A stretch of DNA of 13,228 nucleotides from Planctomycetota bacterium (GCA_026692825.1 JAPLOC010000493.1:9826-23053), one strand, 5' to 3'. Shown: positions 6,598-13,125, counted from the stretch's first letter. Numbers and translations: made by a program. The notes: a model not told the origin generated them from the letters alone.

Positions 6598-7848
6598 ATG
6601 AAAGCCGTGGCGACTGGATTGACGTGTGTGGCGCTGGTGGCGGTTTTGGCAACGTGGTCGTTGGGCGATGGACAGGATCCACCGAAGCAGGAAGTTGAGG
6701 TCAAGGTTGTTGTCGATGGTCAGCAAGTGGAGATCGACGGAGCGAAAACCGATGTTGAAATCAAAGACGTTACAGAATTTGACGTCGTCACTCTCGACGA
6801 TGGGGAATTGGAATTGCTGAACGCCGAGGGAGGCGAACGGGAATTGATCATCCAGACCGACGAAGCGGGGAGCCAACCGAAAGTCATCCGAATTCAGACC
6901 GGCGGGGGAGCGGAAGGAAAACGGGAAAAGGTTGTCGGTTCCACCCGGTCCATTTCCATCATCCATAACGGAGTTCCCGGCGAAGACGCGAAGAAGGCTC
7001 TCGACAAAGTCGCCGACGAATTGAACGCCCAGGCGGACTCGCTGGAAAAGGACGGGAAAAAGGCTGAGGCCGAAGCGAAACGGAGTGCCAGCAAGGCGAT
7101 TCGCGGACTGCTCGAGGGACATGGTCCTCTGGGGAAATTCCAGTTCCACGTTCCCGGTGGAAAACCGGCGGGGGAATTCGACGTCTTAAAGGTCGGTCCG
7201 ACGGAGATTCCTGGACACATCCGCAAGTCGATCAAGGCACGCGTCGTTGGTGGTCCGGAGAACAAAGAGGTTCAGGAGCTGAAGCGGAAGCTGGAGGCGT
7301 TGTCTGAAGAACGTCGGGAAATTGAATCCAAGCTGACAGGGGAGCTACTGGAAAAGGCTCGACAGAAATTGAAACAGGCGTCGGAAGACGTTGAGCGGAA
7401 ACTTGTCGACGTGCAAACCCACGCACAGGTTTGGACATTCACGGGAGGGGAGGGGGAGCTGGTGAGTGCGGGGATTCCGGGTATTCGCATCAACGTGCCC
7501 GGTGGCCATGGCATGGGAATCGCGGGTTTTGAAACGGTCGGCGGCCCAGTTCGCGAACTGCATGCCAAGTCGGCGGCTCTGGTCCGGGCGTCGCAGGCGA
7601 TGAAAGAGGCGGGAAAGCATGACGAGGCCCAGCGGCTGATGGCCGAGTCTGACGAACTGAGAATGCAGGCGGAGAAACTCGCGCAAGCCCAGGCAGCCCA
7701 GCTCCATGGTGGCCGCCTCGGGGGAACCATCGGCTTCGTCCGCGGTCAACCCGGCGTGGAGCTGCACCACTCGTTGAAGGAACTGCAGGAGCAAATTCAG
7801 CTTCTGCGGAAGGAAGTCGCAGAAGTCAAGGAAATGCTGAAAAAGTAG
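6598..7848 (+). CDS. Secreted or periplasmic coiled-coil protein linked to the BlaI/M56 genes
   Basis: No family is recognised. The 416-residue protein begins with a signal peptide (MKAVATGLTCVALVAVLATW, cleavage likely near residues 22-25). Then comes an acidic, beta-rich stretch (31-100) with repeated short E/V/D strands, a long helical part (about 128-172), a Gly-Pro segment (GPLGKFQFHVPGGKP), a second strong coiled coil (222-275), another Gly-rich segment (283-315), a third helical region (318-370) and a C-terminal heptad helix (391-416). GAGGAG at 6583-6588 with 9-base spacing supports the ATG. It follows the M56 gene by 96 bases in the same direction. It may be the extracytoplasmic sensor partner, effector or protease substrate of that system, which is inference from position. 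Confidence 0.85.
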   Translation: MKAVATGLTCVALVAVLATWSLGDGQDPPKQEVEVKVVVDGQQVEIDGAKTDVEIKDVTEFDVVTLDDGELELLNAEGGERELIIQTDEAGSQPKVIRIQTGGGAEGKREKVVGSTRSISIIHNGVPGEDAKKALDKVADELNAQADSLEKDGKKAEAEAKRSASKAIRGLLEGHGPLGKFQFHVPGGKPAGEFDVLKVGPTEIPGHIRKSIKARVVGGPENKEVQELKRKLEALSEERREIESKLTGELLEKARQKLKQASEDVERKLVDVQTHAQVWTFTGGEGELVSAGIPGIRINVPGGHGMGIAGFETVGGPVRELHAKSAALVRASQAMKEAGKHDEAQRLMAESDELRMQAEKLAQAQAAQLHGGRLGGTIGFVRGQPGVELHHSLKELQEQIQLLRKEVAEVKEMLKK

Positions 7849-8198
7849 CGTCAGCGAACGAATTAGGAAGTCATGTGGCGAGCGGGGGGCATCAGCCCCC
7901 TGCCCTCCTTCCGCGAAATTCTTCAGAAATTCACCGAACCAATCCCCACAAGATGGCATCTTAGTCCTACCGATTCCCTCCATTTGGCGGAACTCAGACA
8001 TTACGTCTTGCACAGAAGACAGGATGTCTTAAAATAAATCGGCGTGACTGGCGAATTACGGGTGCGACCACGCACCTGTCACTTGCCCCCCTGGCGAGCC
8101 TGTCGCCCGGAAGATTGATGCCTACTCATTCGCCACCCCACTGGTCACCTGCGTGTCGGCGAACTCGCCTCGCACCACCCACCACTCAGGTTCCTGCC
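7849..8198. other. Intergenic region with hairpin and promoter-like element
   Basis: No gene is supported in this 350-base gap. A short hairpin GGGGGC-ATCA-GCCCCC (7885-7900) lies just after the coiled-coil gene and may weakly terminate it, but no T-tract follows. The stretch around 7996-8036 is AT-richer and carries the dyads and promoter listed separately. The remaining bases up to the ATG at 8199 (about 8040-8198) show no recognisable element. Confidence 0.6.
7996..8035 (+). promoter_or_regulatory. Promoter-like element with two AGAC-N5-GTCT dyads
   Basis: Two imperfectly matching dyads occur: AGACATTACGTCT at 7996-8008 and AGACAGGATGTCT at 8017-8029. The second extends to a perfect 6-bp arm AAGACA/TGTCTT. 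Their centres are 21 bp apart, about two helical turns. A good -10 candidate TAAAAT (8030-8035) directly abuts the second dyad, with a weak -35 TTGCAC (8008-8013) 16 bp before it. A repressor bound to both would cover the promoter. The regulator is unknown. Confidence 0.5.
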
Positions 8199-8816
8199 AT
8201 GTCGATCGGACTGAATCGAACGGATTTCGAACAACTGCGGCGTTCGGGAATGCCCGACGCCTACCCCAAACCGACTCTCGCGGTTGTTCAAGAACTGAAC
8301 GAACGGGGATACGCCGTCGACGTGACGGTACTCAACTACCTGGTCAAGACCGCCCGGGTCCAACCCAGCCGGGTCGGGCAACGCAATTTTTCGTGGCAGG
8401 CGGAACAAATTGACGCGGTCGCCTCCATTCTGGAGGAACAACAGAGTTTCCTTCCTGCGGTCGTCGCGTCGGAGGCATTTGGCTTTCCCTTTGCGACTTA
8501 CCTGAAGGCGCTCAAACAGGCGGTCGAGCAGTTGCGAATCGAGTCGGGGGATCCCACTGTGGCCGAGGATCCCACGTTGTTCGTGATGCACGTCGCCCCA
8601 CCCCGCTTTGGCCGACCGGCCCGGGTTTCGTTCACGGTGTGCGACGACGTTCGGGCTCACCTCTGTCCGCAGGAGTCTGGCAACCTCCCTTTTGGGGTCG
8701 GGACGCGAACGACAACAATGCCCCGTGTCGATGACAGCGCAGTCCCACCAGCACATAGTCCGCCGGTCTCCCCCGCGGTCCATCATCGGAACGGCATGGC
8801 GTTCTCGGCGAAATAA
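8199..8816 (+). CDS. Hypothetical protein with possible MerR-like helix-turn-helix
   Basis: No family is recognised with confidence. The 205-residue protein starts MSIGLNRTDFEQLRRSGMPD. Residues 40-80 (VDVTVLNYLVKTARV, then RNFSWQAEQIDAVASIL) resemble the helix-wing pattern of MerR-type DNA-binding domains. Residues 83-115 are helical. The last 60 residues are Pro-, Thr- and Ser-rich and look poorly conserved or disordered. A longer frame begins at 8115, but its extra 28 residues look like non-coding sequence, so ATG 8199 is preferred. There is no clear Shine-Dalgarno sequence. The tandem dyads upstream could be its own operators if it binds DNA, but this is untested inference. Confidence 0.65.
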   Translation: MSIGLNRTDFEQLRRSGMPDAYPKPTLAVVQELNERGYAVDVTVLNYLVKTARVQPSRVGQRNFSWQAEQIDAVASILEEQQSFLPAVVASEAFGFPFATYLKALKQAVEQLRIESGDPTVAEDPTLFVMHVAPPRFGRPARVSFTVCDDVRAHLCPQESGNLPFGVGTRTTTMPRVDDSAVPPAHSPPVSPAVHHRNGMAFSAK

Positions 8817-8872
8817 CCCTTGGGACAGTGACCGGCTGGTTTTTTCCCGTTCAGTCTCTAGACTTCGGGACT

Positions 8873-9859
8873 ATGCCTTCCCCTCACCCCAAAACACATC
8901 TTGTCATCGGCTGCGGCTACCTGGGTCGCCGCGTGGCGGATGTTTGGCTGAATCAAGGGGATCGGGTGTTGGCGGTCACGCGCTCAACCGCGAGAGCCGA
9001 TGAGTTTCGACGCGCAGGCCTCATTCCAATTGTCGCCGACGTCACCAACCCCGTCTCACTCCCGCACATCACGGGGATCGACACGCTGCTTTACGCTGTC
9101 GGCCTCGACAGGTCGGCTGGCCAGTCACAACGAACCGTCTACGTTGACGGACTCCGCAACGTCGTATCTGCGATCACCCCGGCAACCGGTGCGGAACCCG
9201 CCGAATCGCCGTCGACTTCGCCAGTCGGGGTGTCTGGCGAACGGCAAACCGCGCCACCTGCCGGTGTGGGCATATTTCTGTACATTTCCAGCACGAGTGT
9301 CTACGGCCAAGCCGCTGGCGAATGGGTGGACGAAGTGTCGGAGACTGTCCCAACGGCTGAGAATGGGCGAGTCTGCCTCGACGCCGAACGACTGTTGAAA
9401 GAGTCAATTCCTCAGGCGATCATTCTTCGGTCGGCCGGGATCTATGGCCCGGGGCGCATGGTGGCGCGGCTTGAGTCTCTGCGGGCCGGCACCCCCGTGA
9501 CCGGAAACCCCGACGCGTGGTTGAATCTGATTCACGTCGATGACTTGGTGAATACCGTCCTACGGTGCCAGAGTTGCGGTGTTCCAGGCGACACGTATCT
9601 GGTGACAGACGACGCGCCGCTACGGCGACGCGATTTCTATCAGCGTGTCGCCGATTTCGCCGGCGCACCCGCACCGACGTTCGCTCCCCTACCAATTGAC
9701 TCGGCGGAACGAACGGTTTTCAACAAACGCTGTTCGAATCGTCGGCTTCGCCACGAATTGAAAGTCGAACTGAGATTTCCCACGGTGGCGGAAGGAATTC
9801 CGGACGCGCTCGGCCCGTCCCCGCTCAATCCAGTCGCAAAGCGACCAGCCCCCCCTTAG
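8873..9859 (+). CDS. NAD(P)-dependent epimerase/dehydratase-like (extended SDR) protein
   Basis: This is a 328-residue Rossmann-fold protein of the YeeZ-like SDR group. The dinucleotide motif GCGYLG lies at 13-18, followed by VLAVTRS (end of beta-2), DTLLYAVGLDRS, YISSTSVYG with WVDE, RSAGIYGPGR, NLIHVDDLVNTVLRC and YLVTDDAPLRRRDFYQRV. The usual catalytic YxxxK is reduced to YGQAA, so Lys is not at the standard position. This is common in YeeZ-like and atypical SDR proteins, and the substrate cannot be predicted. A Pro/Ser/Glu-rich insertion of about 35 residues precedes the YISSTS strand. The frame is open from 8828, but the region before 8873 does not look coding. A TAGACT hexamer lies at 8859-8864, close to this ATG. 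The stop lies inside a C-rich hairpin. Confidence 0.85.
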   Translation: MPSPHPKTHLVIGCGYLGRRVADVWLNQGDRVLAVTRSTARADEFRRAGLIPIVADVTNPVSLPHITGIDTLLYAVGLDRSAGQSQRTVYVDGLRNVVSAITPATGAEPAESPSTSPVGVSGERQTAPPAGVGIFLYISSTSVYGQAAGEWVDEVSETVPTAENGRVCLDAERLLKESIPQAIILRSAGIYGPGRMVARLESLRAGTPVTGNPDAWLNLIHVDDLVNTVLRCQSCGVPGDTYLVTDDAPLRRRDFYQRVADFAGAPAPTFAPLPIDSAERTVFNKRCSNRRLRHELKVELRFPTVAEGIPDALGPSPLNPVAKRPAPP

Positions 9860-9867
9860 GAAGGGGG
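9851..9867. repeat. C/G-rich hairpin overlapping the SDR stop codon
   Basis: CCCCCTT (9851-9857) pairs with AAGGGGG (9861-9867) across the loop AGG, and the stop TAG at 9857-9859 lies in it. More G-tracts follow (GGGGGG near 9871). A related G6/C5 hairpin occurs at 7885-7900. Such G/C-tract hairpins at gene ends may be a dispersed family, but only two loose copies are visible here. Confidence 0.5.
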
Positions 9868-9946
9868 CAGGGGGGGTCACATGGTCAGCGAACTTGGCTC
9901 CAATTCCAACTCAGCCCCACCAAACCTTCCAGAATCAACCCACACC

Positions 9947-10210
9947 ATGGCCAATCGCCCTCGCAAACAGGAACGACTGACACCCCGAGAGGTCGTGGCG
10001 CGGATCGTACAGATTGTCTCTCAGCAGGAAACAACCAAGTTCTGCCCGCATTGCGGAAAGCACGTGCTGGCCTTGCGCCCGGGGACCAGCCGACTGAGAC
10101 AAGTGCTTCTGACGATCGTCACAGCGGGGTTGTGGCTGGTCGCCTGGATTGTCGACGCGGTCCGCCGACCCGGTTGGCGCTGCTCGGTGTGCGATCACCG
10201 GGTCGGGTAG
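9947..10210 (+). CDS. Small zinc-ribbon protein with one membrane segment
   Basis: The 87-residue protein carries two Cys pairs, CPHC (C33, C36) and CSVC (C79, C82), spaced to form one zinc ribbon if they meet. Between them lies a hydrophobic segment (about 51-70, VLLTIVTAGLWLVAWIVDAV) long enough to cross or enter the membrane. The N-terminus is basic (ANRPRKQER). The frame is open from 9881, but the preceding residues resemble non-coding sequence, so MANRPRK is preferred. No function can be assigned. A zinc-ribbon/transmembrane layout is common in small proteins of unknown role. It stands alone between two unrelated genes. Confidence 0.65.
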   Translation: MANRPRKQERLTPREVVARIVQIVSQQETTKFCPHCGKHVLALRPGTSRLRQVLLTIVTAGLWLVAWIVDAVRRPGWRCSVCDHRVG

Positions 10211-10304
10211 GTGAACACAACCTCGCAACCCAAAACCCAACCACCATGTCCGTTGACAGTTGGGGATTTTGGGTAACTCGTGATGGGCGGAGGGGTCAAG
10301 CGGA

Positions 10305-10313
10305 TGCTAGAAT
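10305..10313 (+). promoter_or_regulatory. Extended -10 promoter upstream of the Hpt gene
   Basis: TGCTAGAAT holds a TG-n extended -10 with TAGAAT at 10308-10313, the same hexamer as at 3473. No convincing -35 is at the right distance. The predicted start near 10320 would leave about 64 bases of leader before the ATG at 10384. Confidence 0.4.
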
Positions 10314-10383
10314 GTTCGCGCGGCGCGGCACGCTGATCAGAATCGGCGGAACCACCGCGTACGCCACTAGCGCGAGGTGCGAG

Positions 10384-10740
10384 ATGACTGAATGGGAATC
10401 ACAATCGGACGGCTGGAGCGGGGGAACCGGTCCGATCCCTCCCAGCGATGCCGTCGACCCGGAAATTCTTCCGCTGGTCAAACGGTACGTCTCCAACCTG
10501 CCCAAGCGGGTCGATGAATTCCGCGATGCGCTGGCGGGACCCGATCGAGAGCGGATCTCGGTTCTGGCGCACCAGACAAAAGGGGTGGGAACAACCTACG
10601 GCTATCCCATGCTGACCGTAATCGCCGCCCGAATCGAACAGGCGGCGCGCGAAAACGCCTCCCTGGATGAAATCACCGAACTTGTCGACGCATTCGAATT
10701 TCTCACAATCCGCATCGCCACCGGCATTTCATTGACCTGA
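10384..10740 (+). CDS. Stand-alone Hpt (histidine phosphotransfer) domain protein
   Basis: This 118-residue protein is one Hpt domain. Residues 61-88 (LAHQTKGVGTTYGYPML, then AARIEQAAR) match the family pattern HxxKGxxxxxGxxxL, with H63 as the expected phosphorylated histidine and K66-G67 beside it. Flanking helices (LVKRYVSNLPKRVDEFRDAL and LDEITELVDAFEF) complete the four-helix bundle. Hpt proteins shuttle phosphate between receiver domains in His-Asp phosphorelays in the cytoplasm. No kinase or response regulator is nearby, so its partners must be encoded elsewhere. GAGGTG at 10374-10379 supports this ATG. The frame is open much further upstream, but there it overlaps the zinc-ribbon gene and looks non-coding. 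Confidence 0.85.
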   Translation: MTEWESQSDGWSGGTGPIPPSDAVDPEILPLVKRYVSNLPKRVDEFRDALAGPDRERISVLAHQTKGVGTTYGYPMLTVIAARIEQAARENASLDEITELVDAFEFLTIRIATGISLT

Positions 10741-10820
10741 GGCGCGATGCCAAAGAACCTCGGCATACCCCGCCGGGAATACTGGCAACCCAGACCACCA
10801 CCTACTGATCCGGATCGCAG

Positions 10821-11747
10821 ATGTCAGAAACGCCTGGAGCGAAGTTCCGCGACGCACTCGCGCAAGGCTGTCTGGCGATTCCAGGGGTGTTCAACGCGCT
10901 GACCGCGCGGCTCGCGGAACGAGCCGGTTTTCGCGCGCTGTACCAGTCGGGGGCCGCCCTGTCGGCCGGGGCGTTCGCCCTTCCCGATATTGGCCTGATC
11001 TCGCACACTGAATTCGCCGACGAGGCCCGGCGGATCACCGCCGCCGTCCGCCTCCCTCTCATTTCCGACGCCGACACCGGATTTGGCCCCCCGCTGATGG
11101 TCGAACGGACGGTGCGCCTGTTTGAGTCGGCGGGTCTTGCCGGCTTGCATCTGGAGGATCAGGAACTCCCCAAACGCTGCGGGCATCTTTCCGGAAAGTC
11201 GCTCGTGGATCGACCGGCATTTCGCGCCAAAATCGCGGCGGCCGTCGCCTCCCGGCGCGATCCGAATTTCGTGATCATCGCCCGGACCGACGCCCGTGGC
11301 ACATTGGGGATGGACGAAGCGCTCGACCGGGCGCGAATGTGCCTCGACGCGGGAGCCGACATGATCTTTCCCGAAGCGCTTGAGACCATCGACGAATTCC
11401 GCCGATTCGCTCGCGAGATCCGTGCCCCGCTTCTTGCGAACATGACCGAATTCGGCAAAAGTCCGCTGTTAGACGTCGCGCAACTGGCCGACCTGGGTTA
11501 CGCCGCCGTGCTGTTTCCGGTCACGCTGCTGCGGTCAGCCATGAAAGCGGTCGAGGAGACGTTACGCGAACTCGCCAGTACCGGAACGCAACAACACCTG
11601 CTCCCGCGTTTTCAAACACGTGCCGAGCTGTACGCCACGCTGGGCTACGAGGGTTTCGATGAGCGCGACCGCGAGTATTTCGGATCGCATATCCCGCCCG
11701 ATGTTCGAACCACTCCCCCGGGCGGCGACGGTTCCGGTCATTCCTGA
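10821..11747 (+). CDS. prpB: Methylisocitrate lyase-like enzyme (PEP mutase/isocitrate lyase superfamily)
   Basis: This 308-residue TIM-barrel enzyme is slightly longer than PrpB of E. coli. Visible landmarks are PGVFNALTARLAERAGF, YQSGAALSAG (Y41, S43, G44), LPDIG (D56), DADTGFG (D83 and D85, Mg2+ site), LEDQ, the catalytic loop KRCGH (K118-H122, C120), IIARTDARG and NMTEFGKSP. KRCGH and the NMTEFG segment are typical of 2-methylisocitrate lyase, which splits 2-methylisocitrate into pyruvate and succinate in the methylcitrate cycle for propionate. No prpC or prpD is visible, so a related activity such as dimethylmalate lyase is possible. The start at 10821 has no clear ribosome binding site. 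The gene stands alone and converges with the minus-strand Cys-rich genes. Confidence 0.85.
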   Translation: MSETPGAKFRDALAQGCLAIPGVFNALTARLAERAGFRALYQSGAALSAGAFALPDIGLISHTEFADEARRITAAVRLPLISDADTGFGPPLMVERTVRLFESAGLAGLHLEDQELPKRCGHLSGKSLVDRPAFRAKIAAAVASRRDPNFVIIARTDARGTLGMDEALDRARMCLDAGADMIFPEALETIDEFRRFAREIRAPLLANMTEFGKSPLLDVAQLADLGYAAVLFPVTLLRSAMKAVEETLRELASTGTQQHLLPRFQTRAELYATLGYEGFDERDREYFGSHIPPDVRTTPPGGDGSGHS

Positions 11748-11781
11748 TACTCCGCGCCCCCGGTGTGACGTGTCGACCGGA

Positions 11782-11817
11782 CCGTCGCGGTGGACCGAAA
11801 CCGGTCCACCGCGACGG
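11782..11817. terminator. Perfect 16-bp hairpin between convergent genes
   Basis: CCGTCGCGGTGGACCG (11782-11797) and its exact complement at 11802-11817 enclose the loop AAAC. No T-tract follows on either strand, so it is not a classical intrinsic terminator. Its place between two convergent stop codons (11747 plus strand and 11825 minus strand) suggests it separates the two transcription units and protects 3' ends. Confidence 0.7.
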
Positions 11818-11824
11818 AAACTCC

Positions 11825-12121
11825 CTATCGACACGCGGCGTGCGAGTCGGCCTGACAGCCGGTCTCTGAACACTGCGCCGCGCAGCTCCCTTCCGGGCAA
11901 CAATCGGCGGAACAGCCTTCGGTCGCGCAGACCCCTGCCTGGCAACAGGCGGCGTCACCGGCACAGCATCGCGAACTCTCTACGCAGCAGCCGGCCGGGG
12001 CGGCACAACAGCCACTCGTTTCCTGCGCGGCGGATGAAGCAGCGGAACTCGACAGTGTGTAGCCAACCGCCACCAAAGAGGCCAACGCGACGACAAAGCA
12101 CAACGATTTCAATGTGGACAT
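11825..12121 (-). CDS. Small secreted cysteine-rich protein with CC-x5 repeats
   Basis: The 98-residue protein starts with a signal peptide (MSTLKSLCFVVALASLVAVG, likely cleaved near residues 27-33). The remainder has 16 Cys in about 66 residues. Four Cys-Cys pairs at 38-39, 45-46, 52-53 and 59-60 recur every 7 residues with five residues between. They are followed by C65, C70, C74-C75, C80, C84, C89 and C97. This resembles metallothionein-like metal binding or a disulfide-dense secreted peptide, but no family is recognised. GGAG on the minus strand (12132 to 12129), 7 bases before the ATG, supports the start. It follows another Cys-rich gene by 106 bases on the same strand, suggesting one transcript. 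Metal or thiol handling outside the cytoplasm is inference. Confidence 0.78.
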   Translation of the reverse strand: MSTLKSLCFVVALASLVAVGYTLSSSAASSAAQETSGCCAAPAGCCVESSRCCAGDAACCQAGVCATEGCSADCCPEGSCAAQCSETGCQADSHAACR

Positions 12122-12171
12122 GACGCAACTCCGAATTGAGAAATGGAGTGAAGATTGAGACGCAGGTCATG

Positions 12172-12189
12172 CGGTGGAACATTCCACCG
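12172..12189. repeat. 18-bp palindrome between the two Cys-rich genes
   Basis: CGGTGGAACATTCCACCG is an 8-bp inverted repeat with a central CA (12172-12189). It lies between the two minus-strand Cys-rich genes, about 50 bases before the ATG of the downstream one. It could be an operator, or an RNA hairpin that sets relative expression. No T-tract follows. Confidence 0.5.
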
Positions 12190-12227
12190 TCACGGACTCT
12201 CAGTGGGCGAAATCAGCTCACCGCGTC

Positions 12228-12608
12228 TCAACAGCGCCACACGCACAATTCAATGTGCCTCGCGCAATGCCGCCCCTCATGCCGACCAATCCCTCGCGCC
12301 CGAATCTCCGCAGCCACAGTAGTCGGGTGAGACAACGAGAGCCACTCACATACAGTCCCCAAAGGGGCCGATTCCGGCACCTTGAACGAAGCAGTTTTCG
12401 TCGCTTCTTTCGAGCAGCAGCAACCGACCTGGATCGGTGAAGCGGGAACCTTTGAAGGAACTTGCCGTTGGCCACAACAACTGTGCGCCGGTGCCGAAAC
12501 CCCAACCGCGACCGATGTCTCCCGAGGCGCTCGACAACACCAGCCCACCGGAATCGCCAGTTGGATGGCGATCAGCAGCAACAGCAGATGTTTGAGAATG
12601 CGAGACAT
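12228..12608 (-). CDS. Secreted Cys/His-containing small protein
   Basis: The 126-residue protein begins with a signal sequence (MSRILKHLLLLLIAIQLAIP) ending at about VGW. The rest holds 11 Cys: CC at 24-25, CC at 44-45, CCC at 63-65, and single Cys at 87, 115, 122 and 126. His occurs near HSCCG and in GRHEGRHCARH. This suggests metal binding outside the cytoplasm, but no family is recognised. The frame is open up to 12740, but the signal peptide begins at the ATG whose complement is at 12606-12608, so that start is chosen. No Shine-Dalgarno sequence is visible. It precedes the other Cys-rich gene on the same strand and probably shares its promoter. Confidence 0.65.
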   Translation of the reverse strand: MSRILKHLLLLLIAIQLAIPVGWCCRAPRETSVAVGVSAPAHSCCGQRQVPSKVPASPIQVGCCCSKEATKTASFKVPESAPLGTVCEWLSLSHPTTVAAEIRARGIGRHEGRHCARHIELCVWRC

Positions 12609-12800
12609 GTCTACTGGTACGTCGCAGTTTGCGATCGCGATGGAAAAATACGATGAGACGGGTTGGACTGTTCGAACTTCGACTGAATCGTCGCGACCCG
12701 TCGTCGTCGCCTGAATCGTACCCAGAGTCGAGTTGAACAAACAAGTTCAAGATTCAAGCAGTTGGTCGGAAACCAATTCGCATCCCCGGCACTTCACCCA

Positions 12801-12829
12801 ATTGCAAACCACCCCCCGGAATTTGTCAA
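12801..12829 (-). promoter_or_regulatory. Promoter for the Cys-rich gene pair (minus strand)
   Basis: On the minus strand a consensus TTGACA (12829 to 12824) is followed after 17 bp by TGCAAT (12806 to 12801), which matches 4 of 6 bases of the -10 consensus. Transcription would start near 12794, leaving a leader of about 185 bases before the first Cys-rich gene. Confidence 0.5.
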
Positions 12830-13003
12830 AAATCGCGCCAAATGCGATACCTGCGACGATTGGGGGATATGCGTCGTTTTTGTGGCGGACAGAAGTCCGA
12901 ATCAGTATCGGATATGCGGTTTGTTCAATGCGTCAACAGGTTGATCAGGGGGTGGTCGGCTGGCGCAAAGGTGGTTGAAATTGGCCTCGCCTGAATCCCG
13001 ATG

Positions 13004-13032
13004 TTGACACATTTTCGGGCCAGAAGTACAAA
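13004..13032 (+). promoter_or_regulatory. Promoter for the downstream lipoprotein gene
   Basis: TTGACA (13004-13009) is followed after 17 bp by TACAAA (13027-13032). The predicted start near 13040 is at the base of a 6-bp GC hairpin (13041-13061). The lipoprotein GTG is about 86 bases downstream. Confidence 0.6.
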
Positions 13033-13125
13033 TCTTCACAGCCCCGCGACTGATTCGGGGCACGCGAGCTAAGTGGAAAACTGTACTGAACTTGCGGTTT
13101 GTGAACCCCCATCGAGCTGGAACTG

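Larger units (their letters stand above)
12609..13125. other. Divergent intergenic region between the Cys-rich genes and a lipoprotein gene
   Basis: No coding sequence is supported in these 517 bases. The region holds two promoter candidates facing opposite ways, listed separately. It also holds an inverted repeat TTGAAC-N6-GTTCAA at 12733-12750, inside the predicted leader of the minus-strand transcript. A GCCCCG/CGGGGC hairpin (13041-13046 with 13056-13061) lies at the predicted 5' end of the plus-strand transcript. Base composition is lower in GC around 12770-12960 than in neighbouring genes. Confidence 0.6.

Noticed and set aside
8831..8846. Possible terminator (ACC-GGCT-GGT followed by a T-run)
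   Set aside because: The stem is only 3 bp, too weak to support a terminator call.
10051..10383. Upstream extension of the Hpt frame
   Set aside because: It overlaps the zinc-ribbon gene in another frame, crosses a putative promoter, and lacks Hpt similarity.
10746..10768. Short ATGCC...GGCAT inverted repeat before the methylisocitrate-lyase-like gene
   Set aside because: A 5-bp stem with a 10-base loop and no T-tract is expected by chance.
12733..12750. TTGAAC-N6-GTTCAA as a LexA-type SOS box
   Set aside because: The known Gram-positive LexA core is GAAC-N4-GTTC. The spacing here is 6, and no SOS gene is nearby.
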